Shown one piece after another: positions 9,996 through 18,715 of a stretch of 64,000 nt of DNA. The stretch is from Robertmurraya siralis (lineage in GTDB: Bacteria > Bacillota > Bacilli > Bacillales > Cytobacillaceae). The first letter of the stretch is position 1; each line of letters starts with the position of its first letter. The DNA is taken from assembly GCF_005502275.1 (NCBI RefSeq), contig NZ_SWLZ01000004.1, positions 124,001 to 188,000 of the forward strand, written 5' to 3'. The notes under the pieces are model-generated. The model ran no database searches. It saw only the letters and a list, made by a program, of their open reading frames with translations, and was not told the origin of the DNA. Both the position numbers and the translations under genes were made by a program.

Positions 9996-10970
9996 ATGAA
10001 GAAGGAAGAAGTAATCATCGTCGGGGGCGGCCCATGTGGAATTGCTGCGGCAATCTCTTTAAAGAGAAAAGGATTCCACCCACTCATTATTGAAAAAGGT
10101 AATATTGTCAACGCTATTTATCATTATCCAACCCATCAAACATTCTTTAGCACAAGTGAGAAGCTTGAAGTGGGAAACTATCCATTTGTAACTGAGCACT
10201 ATAAACCAAAGCGAAATCAAGCGTTAGTCTATTATCGTGAGGTCGTGAAGAGAGAACAATTGAGTGTAAATACATATGAAAAAGTACAATCAGTAAAAAA
10301 AGAAGAGGATGACTTCTTTACTGTAACTACTGATAAACAAGTATACTCTTGTCAATACGTAGTGATTGCTACAGGCTATTATGATAACCCTAATTATATG
10401 AATGTCCCTGGTGAAGACTTACCTAAAGTATTCCATTATTTCAAAGAAGCTCATCCATATTTTGATAAAGATGTCGTCGTTGTTGGTGGAAAAAATTCGA
10501 GTGTAGATGCAACCATTGAACTTGTAAAAGCAGGAGCAAGAGTGACGGTTCTATACAGAGGCTCTGAATTTTCCTCAAGTATTAAGCCATGGATACTTCC
10601 AGAGTTTGAATCTTTAATTCGCCATGGAATTGCGACAATGGTGTTTAACGCACAAGTGAAAGAAATCACAGAGGATAAAGTAATTTATGAAAAAGAGGGT
10701 CAGCAAGTTGCAGTGAAAAACGATTTTGTTTTTGCGATGACTGGTTATCACCCCGATCACGATTTTCTTAAACAAATGGGTGTTGAGATTGATGAGGAGT
10801 CTGGAAGACCAATCTTTAATGAGGAGACAATGGAAACGAATGTTTCTGGTATTTATATTGCAGGGGTTATTGCAGCTGGTAATAATGCTAATGAAATTTT
10901 TATTGAAAACGGTCGTTTTCACGGAGAACAAATTGCCAGTGCGATCAAAACACAGAAAAATAATGAATAA
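9996..10970 (+). CDS. ypdA: Bacillithiol disulfide reductase YpdA
   Basis: 324 residues: a flavoprotein with an N-terminal FAD motif 'IIVGGGPCGIAAA', a second NADPH-binding motif 'VVVVGGKNSSVDA' and a late FAD motif 'GIYIAGVIAAG'. YpdA reduces oxidised bacillithiol with NADPH and lies next to gudB in Bacillus. Start 9996 follows AAGGAGTG; an in-frame start at 9948 has no Shine-Dalgarno and reaches towards the repeats. Confidence 0.92.
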   Translation: MKKEEVIIVGGGPCGIAAAISLKRKGFHPLIIEKGNIVNAIYHYPTHQTFFSTSEKLEVGNYPFVTEHYKPKRNQALVYYREVVKREQLSVNTYEKVQSVKKEEDDFFTVTTDKQVYSCQYVVIATGYYDNPNYMNVPGEDLPKVFHYFKEAHPYFDKDVVVVGGKNSSVDATIELVKAGARVTVLYRGSEFSSSIKPWILPEFESLIRHGIATMVFNAQVKEITEDKVIYEKEGQQVAVKNDFVFAMTGYHPDHDFLKQMGVEIDEESGRPIFNEETMETNVSGIYIAGVIAAGNNANEIFIENGRFHGEQIASAIKTQKNNE

Positions 10971-10980
10971 TGCATTTAAG

Positions 10981-11018
10981 AATTCTGAGTTTCATTACTA
11001 ACTCAGGATTTTTTTTAT
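10981..11018 (+). terminator. Intrinsic terminator after ypdA
   Basis: An 11-bp stem (AATTCTGAGTT/AACTCAGGATT) with one G-T pair and eight T. Confidence 0.88.
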
Positions 11019-11132
11019 ATGAAGTCAATCTATAAGTAAAACTTATCGTTAGTTATATAAAAATAGTCATATTCTTATCGAGTATCATTCGTTAACATGG
11101 GGATGAACGAGTTTTAGGTAGGAGGATTTATC

Positions 11133-11507
11133 ATGTTATTTTCATTTAAAGCAATCGATCATATTCAACTGGCTGCCCCGAAGGGTTCAGAAGCTCGAGC
11201 GAGAAATTTCTTCACTGGGATATTAGGCTTTATCGAATTAGAAAAACCTGATTCTCTGAAACAGAGAGGTGGAGTATGGTTTTCTAAAGGAAAGATTCAA
11301 ATCCACATCGGCATTGAGGAACCTTTTTACCCATCAAAAAAAGCACATCCTGCATTCGAAGTGAAGAATATTGAGGAGCTAAAACGTCATTTGAAAATGA
11401 ACCAAGTAATGTTTGAGGAAGACATTCATCTGCGTAATGCGCATAGGATATTTGTTTTCGATCCATTTGGTAATAGATTAGAGTTTTTGGAGTGGCAAAA
11501 TAAATAA
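11133..11507 (+). CDS. VOC-family (glyoxalase-like) protein
   Basis: 124 residues with two beta-alpha-beta-beta-beta halves. The opening 'IDHIQLAAPKGSEARARNFF' and the closing 'VFDPFGNRLEFLEW' are typical of the VOC superfamily; the conserved metal H and E are visible. The substrate cannot be assigned. It has a strong GTAGGAGG ribosome-binding site and no operon partner. Confidence 0.75.
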   Translation: MLFSFKAIDHIQLAAPKGSEARARNFFTGILGFIELEKPDSLKQRGGVWFSKGKIQIHIGIEEPFYPSKKAHPAFEVKNIEELKRHLKMNQVMFEEDIHLRNAHRIFVFDPFGNRLEFLEWQNK

Positions 11508-11927
11508 GATTCTTGTCGCAAACAGGCTGTTCGTTGTTAATCTTTTTATCCTCAAATATATGCTCTTAAAGTAACATCAACAAAAGAAAACGAAAAAATA
11601 CCGTCGTCATTCTTAATTAGGGTAAAAATGGAAACCTGGAATTTTACACAATACGATCATCGATTTGTAAAGAAGGATTCGATTCGTTATATTGTTTATA
11701 ATGGGAAGGTTGGGGATTTAGGTCACATTATGATTGATTTTGCTTCTTCAGCATAAATGACAGAAGAAGAAATAGCATTTGGGACGATTTTGGCATAAGT
11801 AACTAAAGATAAAGAGAATGCAGAGCGTGTTTATGTCCTTGTTGCATGGATTGCAGGTTCTGCATTTGCACATGTATGGAGTCGCAGAACGCAGGGCTGT
11901 TTCTATCCATGCGTTCTGTGATAGCCT
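11508..11927. other. Gap with decayed coding remnants
   Basis: The plus strand holds a 42-codon ORF (11628-11756, beginning METWNFTQYDHRF) followed at once by another short frame (MTEEEIAFGTILA) and then a readable but stop-broken stretch. This looks like a degraded gene, family not recognised. The hairpin CAGAACGCA/TGCGTTCTG at about 11886-11921 may end minus-strand transcription of the asparaginase fragment. Confidence 0.35.
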
Positions 11928-12452
11928 TTAAATAGCGAAGGCTTGTTCGATTACATTTCGCTCAGAAGTAGTTGCTAGTAAAATTAACAACTTCAGCCGG
12001 GCTTTTTGTCCGTTTAAACCATTTGAAAAGATGACACCCATTTCTTTCAATTGTTTTCCTCCGCCTTCATAAGCATATGTGTCCTGTGCGATCCCATTAA
12101 AACATCGTGATACAAAGACGACAGGAATATTGTTTTTAATGAGTGCTTGTATTCCTGATATCGTTGCGGGAGGGAGATTTCCTTGACCGAGCGCTTCGAT
12201 GACAATTCCATCACAGGGCAACGCATTTATGGCATCTAGCAAAGTTGAGTCCATTCCTGCGTGTGCTTTTATGAGAACAACTTTTTTTGACACGTCTGTA
12301 ATCGGATAGTATTCTGTCCGGTTCGGAATATGGTGGAAGACAACTCCTCGCTTCGTTACAATGCCAATCGGTCCATACTGTGGGCTTTGAAAAGTGGCGA
12401 TATTACTTGTATGAAATGTTTTAATAATACCATTTAAAAGAAATGGATTAGT
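11928..12452 (-). pseudogene. L-asparaginase, C-terminal fragment (host copy truncated at prophage junction)
   Basis: The minus-strand frame is open from 12452 to 11928. It reads 'TFHTSNIATFQSPQYGPIG' and later 'IVIEALGQGNLPP', the second half of a type I asparaginase. The catalytic N-terminal half (TGGTI and HGTD motifs) is absent; a TAG at 12453-12455 closes the frame upstream. Base composition is host-like up to this point and AT-rich beyond. The GTG at 12293 could start a 121-residue piece but is internal to the homology. The missing half may lie at the other end of the prophage. Confidence 0.8.
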
Positions 12453-12486
12453 CTATCCCCTTAAAGTTGATATATCAAGGATTATA

Positions 12487-12517
12487 GCACACCTGTAAGG
12501 TGTGTTTAATTTTTTTA
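12487..12517 (+). terminator. Terminator-like hairpin near the prophage junction
   Basis: A CACACCT/AGGTGTG stem with a 3-nt loop, then TTTAATTTTTTT. It stops plus-strand readthrough from the host side before the phage asparaginase. Confidence 0.6.
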
Positions 12518-12570
12518 GTTATCCACATTATTATTTTTGGTGTAAAATATAGATGGAAAGGGTGGGTAAC

Positions 12571-13536
12571 TTGAATAAAAAAATAGCTTTAATAACAACA
12601 GGTGGAACAATTGCAAGTAAAGAAATTTCAAAAGGATTATTAAATTCAGGGGCAATGACAGGTGAAGAATTAGCCTCACTTTGTCAACTTCCTCATGATA
12701 TAGAAGTTAAAATAATTGATGTTATGCAAAAACCAAGTATGCATATTGATTTTGATTCTATGATTGAAATTAGGAAAACAATAATTAACGAATTAAAGGA
12801 CGAGTCTATTTCAGGTGTAGTTGTGACACATGGGACGGATTCTTTAGAAGAAACGGCATATTTTTTAGATTTAACCATTGATAATACTAAGCCTATTGTT
12901 GTGACAGGCTCACAACGCTCTCCACAAGATGTTGGTACTGATGTGTACTCTAACCTTAGAAACTCTATTTACGTGGCAATTAACAGTCTTTTAAACAACG
13001 TGGGAGTGGTAGTTGTTTTCAATGAAAGGATTTACTCTGCAAAGTATGTTAAGAAAGTACATGCCTCTAATTTACAAGGATTTGAATCTTTTGGGTACGG
13101 CTATTTGGGGATTATAGATAACGATAATGTTAGCATATATCAAAGACCAGTTTATCATGAATCGTATAATATAATTAATCCTATTCCAAGAGTTGATATA
13201 ATAAAATGCTATAGTGGGGCAGATGGTATTTTAATTGATGCATCAGTCAAAGCTGGAGCAAAAGGAATAGTTCTTGAAGGGGTTGGAAGAGGACAAGTTT
13301 CTCCTTACATGGTGGAATCTATTAAAACTGCAATTAAACTTGGAGTTAAAATAGTAATTACAACTAGTGCTGAAGAAGGAAAAGTTCACCCTGCATATAG
13401 TTACTTGGGTAGCGCACATGAATTGCAACAATTGGGAGTGATCTTAGGTGATGATTATGACTGTAAAAAAGCAAGAATTAAATTAGCAATTTTACTTACT
13501 TCAGTTGAAAGTGTTGATCAAAGTTATTTCAAATAG
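12571..13536 (+). CDS. Type I L-asparaginase, prophage-borne
   Basis: 321 residues and full length. Both catalytic threonine motifs are intact: 'ITTGGTIAS' at the N-terminus and 'VVTHGTDSLEETA' in the middle; the C-terminal 'AYSYLGSAHELQQLGVI' is also typical. It hydrolyses asparagine to aspartate and ammonia in the cytoplasm. The start chosen is TTG 12571 after AAAGGGTGG; the in-frame ATG at 12553 overlaps a -10-like TAAAAT. Codons are AT-rich like the phage, and the protein is only distantly similar to the host fragment next door. It is the first prophage gene and runs opposite to the late region. Confidence 0.88.
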   Translation: MNKKIALITTGGTIASKEISKGLLNSGAMTGEELASLCQLPHDIEVKIIDVMQKPSMHIDFDSMIEIRKTIINELKDESISGVVVTHGTDSLEETAYFLDLTIDNTKPIVVTGSQRSPQDVGTDVYSNLRNSIYVAINSLLNNVGVVVVFNERIYSAKYVKKVHASNLQGFESFGYGYLGIIDNDNVSIYQRPVYHESYNIINPIPRVDIIKCYSGADGILIDASVKAGAKGIVLEGVGRGQVSPYMVESIKTAIKLGVKIVITTSAEEGKVHPAYSYLGSAHELQQLGVILGDDYDCKKARIKLAILLTSVESVDQSYFK

Positions 13537-13547
13537 GTGAATATTAA

Positions 13548-13856
13548 ATGAATAGCTTTAGTAAACTTTGCAAGTGTAAAAAATGCAATAAGACAATGAA
13601 ATTTAAAAAAGAATCTGGAGGACTATATTGTTGCTCGACATATGATAATTATGGAAAGAGTCATTGTGATAGAGTGATAGTAAAAGAAGAATTTTTAAAA
13701 AGTTTAGTCTGTAGGAGATTCGAAAAAGAATTATCTGATGAAGAAATTAGAGAAGTAATAGACCATATACTAGTCGAAGATTACCTATTATTAGAAATAT
13801 ATTTCAAAAATAATGAAAAACCGATCCTCCTTCAAGGGAAATTTATACAATTTTGA
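13548..13856 (+). CDS. Zinc-ribbon protein related to serine-recombinase C-terminus
   Basis: 102 residues. 'CKCKKCNKTMKFKK' followed by 'CCSTYDNYGKSHCD' is the zinc beta-ribbon found in large serine integrases, and the tail 'REVIDHILVEDYLLLEIYF' resembles the strand after their coiled coil. The catalytic resolvase domain and the coiled coil are absent. It may be a remnant of an integrase, or a small accessory factor. It lies 11 bases after the asparaginase with a short ribosome-binding site. Confidence 0.6.
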   Translation: MNSFSKLCKCKKCNKTMKFKKESGGLYCCSTYDNYGKSHCDRVIVKEEFLKSLVCRRFEKELSDEEIREVIDHILVEDYLLLEIYFKNNEKPILLQGKFIQF

Positions 13857-14095
13857 TTTTAGGGTGAATGAGATTCTTTAACTTGATAAAGAAGGGAGGA
13901 GGGTTAGAGTTGATTTAAAAGGATTCACCTGTTTTTAATAGGGTGAAGAAATTTAGAGAGATTAGTCATATTTTTATTCGAAATTTGTGTATAATTTACA
14001 TTTCCTGAGAGAAAATATAGTTCCAACATCATGATTATACACAAGAAAAAAGGGAAGAAATAATAATCTTCCCTTTATATTTAATATGTATTTAA
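13857..14095. other. Intergenic region with a long inverted repeat
   Basis: A perfect 11-base inverted repeat TTGTGTATAAT (13985-13995) and ATTATACACAA (14034-14044), 38 bases apart, lies between the convergent recombinase-like gene and lysis genes. Each arm contains a TATAAT facing the other. It could be an operator or recombination-factor site; no ORF is present. Confidence 0.4.
14046..14076 (-). terminator. Terminator at the end of the late region
   Basis: The AAGGGAAG/CTTCCCTT stem is followed, on the minus strand, by a T-run. It ends late transcription after the amidase. Confidence 0.85.
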
Positions 14096-14836
14096 TTATT
14101 TTTGAGGATTAAAATAAATTCTATTAACAATGGCGTGGAGTAAGAATAAAGCTTCATCTACAGTAATATCTCCTTTTGCAGTTTTATCTACCCATTCCCT
14201 AGAAGATAAAATTCCACGATTATTAGCAACAGAGTACATATTAGCCATTTCTTTTAATTGCCATTCTTTAAGTTTCAATTTTCTCGCTCCTTCATTTGGA
14301 ATTCGATTTCTTTCTGAGTTGCCTTTCAATTTTTCATTGACTCTTTTTTTAAAATCTATAAAATGCTGAGGATTTTTGACCCAAGGTGCAGGACAATTTT
14401 TATGAGTAATGTCATAGTGTCTAACAATATCTTTCAAGGGATCTAATTTATATCTTTTGCATAACTCTACAAGTATATCTTCTGTTCTTTTAATGGTATC
14501 TTGATGAAATGTACCATTCTTTTCTAAGCACATTTCTACACCAATTGATAGGAAATTAGCATTTGGCTTTAACTCAGAAATACCCCTATATGAGCCATCA
14601 TTAGCATGATAAGCAACTTCATTTAATGGAATTATGCAATATGCTTCTTTCTTATCTGCGAAAATATGAGCAGATGCGTATCTATCTTTTAAATCATTAA
14701 AATAATTATAATGATTAAGAGCTGTTGCTCCATTATTAGCAGTATAATGTATAACTATTTTTCTCACCGCAGTTAATTTGTTTTGAGGTCTACTAAATTT
14801 ATTTGGTTTAATAAATTTATCTATCCATAAAGACAA
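14096..14836 (-). CDS. N-acetylmuramoyl-L-alanine amidase (endolysin)
   Basis: 246 residues. Amidase_2/PGRP domain: zinc histidines in 'IVIHYTANNG' and 'IVRHYDITHKNCP', with 'SIGVEMCLE' between them. A short C-terminal region of about 70 residues (after 'KRVNEKLKG') probably binds the wall. It cleaves the amide link between muramic acid and L-alanine to release phage. It starts with TTG preceded by GGAGGTGG and follows two holin-type genes, like blyA in SPbeta. Confidence 0.9.
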   Translation of the reverse strand: MSLWIDKFIKPNKFSRPQNKLTAVRKIVIHYTANNGATALNHYNYFNDLKDRYASAHIFADKKEAYCIIPLNEVAYHANDGSYRGISELKPNANFLSIGVEMCLEKNGTFHQDTIKRTEDILVELCKRYKLDPLKDIVRHYDITHKNCPAPWVKNPQHFIDFKKRVNEKLKGNSERNRIPNEGARKLKLKEWQLKEMANMYSVANNRGILSSREWVDKTAKGDITVDEALFLLHAIVNRIYFNPQK

Positions 14837-14893
14837 TCATTCCACCTCCATAAAATAAAAAAACATCTCTCCAAATAAAGAAAGACAAGTTAA

Positions 14894-15232
14894 TTACTTT
14901 TCAATTTTGTTTTTATTAATTTTATTAACTCCATTTTCAATCCCAGCAATGACTTCATCTTTGGATACAGTTATTCCTTTTTCAGCAAGAATAGCGATTG
15001 CTTTTTCAACAGCGAAATCACGTTTCTCAATACCTTTCTTTCCTTTTAATTCTTTTTCTGTGTATTCGACCATTAAATCAGTAATGGCATCAACTATTCC
15101 CAATTCATCCTTTTGTTTAAGAGTGTTAAAATAAACTCTTACTTTGTTAAGTGCTACCGTTAAAAGAGTGCCGATCACAATCACTAATAATTCAACGGCA
15201 AACTGTGTAATTGAACTTAAAAAAACATCCAT
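14894..15232 (-). CDS. Phage holin, LLH family
   Basis: 112 residues with one N-terminal membrane helix (around 'FAVELLVIVIGTLLTVAL') and a charged helical tail containing 'IEKRDFAVEKAIAILAEKG', typical of the LLH holin family. It forms the lysis pore. AGGAGG precedes the ATG; the position directly upstream of the amidase supports the call. Confidence 0.8.
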   Translation of the reverse strand: MDVFLSSITQFAVELLVIVIGTLLTVALNKVRVYFNTLKQKDELGIVDAITDLMVEYTEKELKGKKGIEKRDFAVEKAIAILAEKGITVSKDEVIAGIENGVNKINKNKIEK

Positions 15233-15258
15233 ATAAATACCTCCTGAAATAAATTAAT

Positions 15259-15717
15259 TTATTTTAAAAAAGACCATCCAAATTGATTAGCGAGCCATGC
15301 TAATACACCGAGTGTTACAATTGTTCCTAATATCTTCAAAGACGTGCTATGTACGAATTTGTTCCAGTCAATTTTTCTTTCTTCTATTTTCCCTAAACGG
15401 TCATCTAGTTTCTCAACTGACTGCTGCAAGTAATTAATATTCTGATTTATATTTTTGTCTTCAATCTCTGTTACACGTTCATTAAGGTCAGCAAGACCAT
15501 TATTTAGACCAGACAGATTTAAATTCATTTCGTTTAAGGTGTCAGCCATTTCTTTCATTTGTTCACCTTGTTGTCTATTAAGATCAACTTGCATTTCTAC
15601 AATTGTTGCAAGTCGCTCAAGTGTAAAAGTTTGATCCTCTACTTTCTTAATTCGATTACCATGAGAGGATACTCTTTCTTCCAATTTTCCTAATTTAACT
15701 TCTAGATTTTCACTCAC
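15259..15717 (-). CDS. XhlA-like coiled-coil membrane protein (lysis)
   Basis: 152 residues: a long coiled coil (residues about 5-115) and a C-terminal membrane helix ('ILGTIVTLGVLAWLANQFG'). This is the layout of XhlA/haemolysin proteins that assist holins. It starts with GTG after GGGGTG. It lies downstream of a terminator and upstream of the holin, so lysis genes may form a separate transcript. Confidence 0.7.
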   Translation of the reverse strand: MSENLEVKLGKLEERVSSHGNRIKKVEDQTFTLERLATIVEMQVDLNRQQGEQMKEMADTLNEMNLNLSGLNNGLADLNERVTEIEDKNINQNINYLQQSVEKLDDRLGKIEERKIDWNKFVHSTSLKILGTIVTLGVLAWLANQFGWSFLK

Positions 15718-15813
15718 AACATCAACACCCCAATGCGACAGTATTAATTTAATTTACTTATTGAAAACAAGCACCTCCTCATGTTATACTTGAGTTGGTA
15801 CATACTTTGTACT

Positions 15814-15856
15814 AAAAAAGGGCTGCCACTTTTTCGAGGAGACAGCCCTTTTTTTA
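15814..15856 (-). terminator. Bidirectional terminator between tail and lysis genes
   Basis: A long AAAAAAGGGCTG/CAGCCCTTTTTT stem with an inner CCAC.../...GGAG loop region. The A- and T-runs on both sides allow it to work on either strand, and it separates the fibre genes from the lysis cassette. Confidence 0.85.
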
Positions 15857-15922
15857 TAATAAAATATAATTTTTATTTAATTATCATATTTATCTATTTA
15901 AATTAAACATAAAAAATACACC

Positions 15923-16156
15923 TTATTCTACAGGTGCTTCTACTTCTTCATCTATAGTGTACTTCATCGTATCTTGATACTCTTGCTCTGTGATGTATCC
16001 TTTTACCAAAGCATTATCAATTTGTTCTAAAGTATAAGTCTTAGCCGCATATTCTTTGACCGGCTCATGATAGTCAGAAACGACTGTTTCAAAATTTCGT
16101 GTACCATAAACATAAACACATACTGCATATTGTTTTGTTAATAATGTATTTACCAA
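15923..16156 (-). CDS. Small tail-region protein (XkdX-like position)
   Basis: 77 residues. The C-terminal 'ALVKGYITEQEYQDTMKY' resembles the short 'G-x-I-T-x-x-E-Y' motif of XkdX-type proteins that follow tail fibre genes. The function is unknown. It abuts the next upstream gene with one base between them. Confidence 0.55.
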   Translation of the reverse strand: MVNTLLTKQYAVCVYVYGTRNFETVVSDYHEPVKEYAAKTYTLEQIDNALVKGYITEQEYQDTMKYTIDEEVEAPVE

Positions 16157-16157
16157 G

Positions 16158-16541
16158 TTACATTCCTCCTAATAAAACTGCTTCCATGAATTCAAGTAGA
16201 GTAGTATTTGTTTGTGCTTGTGATATTTCAAGCTTTTTAATTTTCTCACTCATTGGTTCACTAGTAATAATCAATTCTTCTGGATTTTCTGGATCTAGAT
16301 ATCCAAAAACTGGCTTTAAAGTCTCCACATCTATTTTTATTAACGTGCCTTCCTGAAAATCTTCAGCATAAGCTCCATCTCTAAGAATTAACAGCCCTAT
16401 TGATTCTTTCACTCTATTATTCAACGTTAACATTTTCTCATAATCATCATCGAAATTTGGTTCAAAATCATAACGATAAGATGATTGATGAAGAATTTCA
16501 CCTGTTGCATTATCATAATAAATCTTCATTACTTTATACAT
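16158..16541 (-). CDS. Tail fibre-associated protein, XkdW-like
   Basis: 127 residues. The N-terminus is beta-rich ('KIYYDNATGEILHQSSYRY'), the end helical ('EKIKKLEISQAQTNTTLLEF'). This organisation is common for the small protein after receptor-binding genes in Bacillus phages. It is part of the block 18739-15923 with almost no intergenic space. The precise role is not known. Confidence 0.5.
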   Translation of the reverse strand: MYKVMKIYYDNATGEILHQSSYRYDFEPNFDDDYEKMLTLNNRVKESIGLLILRDGAYAEDFQEGTLIKIDVETLKPVFGYLDPENPEELIITSEPMSEKIKKLEISQAQTNTTLLEFMEAVLLGGM

Positions 16542-16549
16542 GATTTATT

Positions 16550-18208
16550 TCACCCCCATGCTTCCCAAGTTCCAACTAAACCACTAGCAGCTGCATTTAC
16601 AGGTAATCTACATAATTCTTTACTTACTACACCATTGGGTGCATCTGCTTTAAAATTAATTACAGTTTGTGATGATGATGCTCCCGTGAAGACAGTTACT
16701 TTAAACGTTTTTGGGTAAATAGGATCTAAATCTTCTTCATAAATAGTTCTAAACATTGCGTTATTATCATTATTATTAATACTTATAATCATTTTCTTTG
16801 GAACAAATGGAAGGTCTGTAATTTCAACATATCTAAAATTACCTGATGTTAAAGTTGATGCGTATTGAAACGCTAAATTAGATGAAGAAGCAGTAACCGT
16901 TCCACTTGCATACCTAACAAATATGCCTGATGTTTGCTTTATCTTATCTGCCAACTCTTCCAAACTATCTTCATCATTTGCATTACCGCCAATTTCATTA
17001 ATCGCTTTTACGATTTTTGCTTTTTTGCCAGGCAACACAATTTCATTTGCTTCTTTGGTCGCTTTTACGATTTCATGAATATTGGCATCCTCAGCTAAAC
17101 GCTTATCGAAAATGTATTCCCATTTATTAGAGTCCATTTCGATAGTGAGTGTATTAAGCGCATCTAATCCTGAGTACTTTCCAAACTTTACCGCATTCCA
17201 CCGCTCTTGAGTCAAACTAACTTGCGTATCTTCCCCACTCGCAAGCGTTTTTCTGCCAACCTCTACCCCGTTAACCTTTTCAATCACTTCGAACATTTCA
17301 CCATCAGTTGTGATGTTATACGATAAAAGGTTGTTTTTATCGGTTTTAATGCCGATATCACCTTGTGGCACAGATATTTCAACCCATCTTAAGATATATG
17401 CTCCATCTGCATCCGGATTGTCTGATACACGGATTGTAGATGGTAGATTCAAAGCGGGGCGGGCACCCACGCGACCAAGCCACGCACTGTTGAAGTTGAT
17501 AGCCCCTGACGAGCTCACATTACGAGCGCCGTACGAGTAACCGGAATGCGGGGTTCTTAACCACCACCACCAAGGCTGTGAAGCACTTAAACTTGCATCA
17601 GTATAAGAAGATTGGCTAACCGCTTCAGGTGTTGGGTTAGCTAACCTTGAGGAATCAGTTGTAGTGAATAGTGCAAGCCTTGAACCTTCAGCTATACTAT
17701 TTTCATTTGCTAGTCCAAGCTCAGTGTTGGATAGTAAGAAAACTTTATCCTGTACACTTTCACTCCCCCCACCATCCGTGACTGTGTTCTTGACAACAGT
17801 AAGAGTTGTTGTCAAAATTCGGTTTTTGAAATTAGCTGAGAAATTAGCCAAAAAACCTTTCTCTGAATCATACGGATTATGACCAGACCAAACATTTGCA
17901 GTTGTCGGCGGTTGGTCTGCCCCGTGCTGAGCCACATACCAAGGCTGAGTATCTTTGTTCAACCATTGTCGGATATTGGAATGTAGATAGCGGTTATTCC
18001 CGTAGCTTCTACGGTTTGTATCGCTGTTGCTTGGCTCAATGGCGTCAAATGATTTTAGTGTGATGATCTTTTCTGTTATCAGCGTCACAGAGTTATCAGG
18101 ATAGCCTTCGTGATTCTTAGCCGCAACCAAAAACACAATTGGTACACCGTAATATGTTGTTTCTGGATCTTTAACTTTTGCTCCGACAGGTAAATCGCTT
18201 AATAACAT
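16550..18208 (-). CDS. Receptor-binding tail protein with DUF6273 / C-type-lectin-like domain
   Basis: 552 residues. Residues about 1-285 form a DUF6273 domain: 'RQWLNKDTQPWY', 'VFLLSNTELGL', then 'WWWWLRTPHSGYSYGARNV' and 'GRVGARPALNLPS'. This is the lectin-like fold used by variable adhesins, including many diversity-generating-retroelement targets. A linker follows, and a 120-residue C-terminal module ending WEAWG is shared with the 908-residue fibre protein. The lectin tip is encoded by DNA of about 61% G+C (17451-17555, my count), far above its surroundings. No reverse transcriptase or template repeat is visible in the window. Confidence 0.72.
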   Translation of the reverse strand: MLLSDLPVGAKVKDPETTYYGVPIVFLVAAKNHEGYPDNSVTLITEKIITLKSFDAIEPSNSDTNRRSYGNNRYLHSNIRQWLNKDTQPWYVAQHGADQPPTTANVWSGHNPYDSEKGFLANFSANFKNRILTTTLTVVKNTVTDGGGSESVQDKVFLLSNTELGLANENSIAEGSRLALFTTTDSSRLANPTPEAVSQSSYTDASLSASQPWWWWLRTPHSGYSYGARNVSSSGAINFNSAWLGRVGARPALNLPSTIRVSDNPDADGAYILRWVEISVPQGDIGIKTDKNNLLSYNITTDGEMFEVIEKVNGVEVGRKTLASGEDTQVSLTQERWNAVKFGKYSGLDALNTLTIEMDSNKWEYIFDKRLAEDANIHEIVKATKEANEIVLPGKKAKIVKAINEIGGNANDEDSLEELADKIKQTSGIFVRYASGTVTASSSNLAFQYASTLTSGNFRYVEITDLPFVPKKMIISINNNDNNAMFRTIYEEDLDPIYPKTFKVTVFTGASSSQTVINFKADAPNGVVSKELCRLPVNAAASGLVGTWEAWG

Positions 18209-18223
18209 AGTTTACCTCCTTTT

Positions 18224-18715
18224 CTAAACACCTAAAATTCCGTTTACTGATGTAATTAAACTAGACCTATCTAAATTGTTTAAACCACCACCTTCACCCT
18301 GTAAGATAAAATTTGAACCATTGTAAACAATAGTATAAATACTGTCCTGTTTTAACTCACCAGCATCCACATCTGATCCATCTGCTTTTTTAATAGGTAC
18401 TTCGCCTAATTCATTAACATTGATAGTGGCTACATCTGTATTTTCTTCATGAATTTTAATTCGTAGTGAAACACCTTCTGCATAAGCAGAAAGTGCCGGG
18501 GTAAGTGTTGCTATATAATTATTTGATGATCCTTCTGTGATAGCAAATCCTGTGTGAGTAATATAATCTGATTCATGGTTCTCAAGATTATTAGATAAAA
18601 TTGATATTTTATCAGTATTATCTGATACATCATTTTTTAATTTAATTATATCTGCACCTGTTAATTGCAGTAATTCATATGTGCCATCTGCTTTTTGTAT
18701 TTTTATTGTTGGCAT
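18224..18715 (-). CDS. Tail fibre-associated protein
   Basis: 163 residues. It starts at ATG 18715, whose bases overlap the TAA of the previous gene (TAATG), with GGGTGGG as Shine-Dalgarno; a longer frame reaches back inside that gene. The sequence opens 'MPTIKIQKADGTYELLQLTG', has a short helical stretch and then a beta-rich region ('NNYIATLTPALSAYAEGVSL') seen in phage fibre proteins. It probably connects fibre parts. Confidence 0.55.
   Translation of the reverse strand: MPTIKIQKADGTYELLQLTGADIIKLKNDVSDNTDKISILSNNLENHESDYITHTGFAITEGSSNNYIATLTPALSAYAEGVSLRIKIHEENTDVATINVNELGEVPIKKADGSDVDAGELKQDSIYTIVYNGSNFILQGEGGGLNNLDRSSLITSVNGILGV

Noticed and set aside
10614-10931. 105-residue minus-strand ORF inside ypdA
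   Set aside because: Antisense to a well-conserved flavoprotein with no independent evidence.
12440-12470. Exact attL core sequence
   Set aside because: With only one prophage end visible no direct repeat can be compared.
13548-13856. The prophage integrase
   Set aside because: Only the zinc-ribbon part of a serine recombinase is present; the catalytic domain is missing, so the real integrase is probably at the other end.
13998-14077. A plus-strand small RNA from the TATAAT at 13990
   Set aside because: No convincing -35, and the hairpin at 14046-14076 lacks a T-run on the plus strand.
16550-18208. A diversity-generating retroelement
   Set aside because: The target-like lectin domain is present but no reverse transcriptase, template repeat or accessory gene is in the window.
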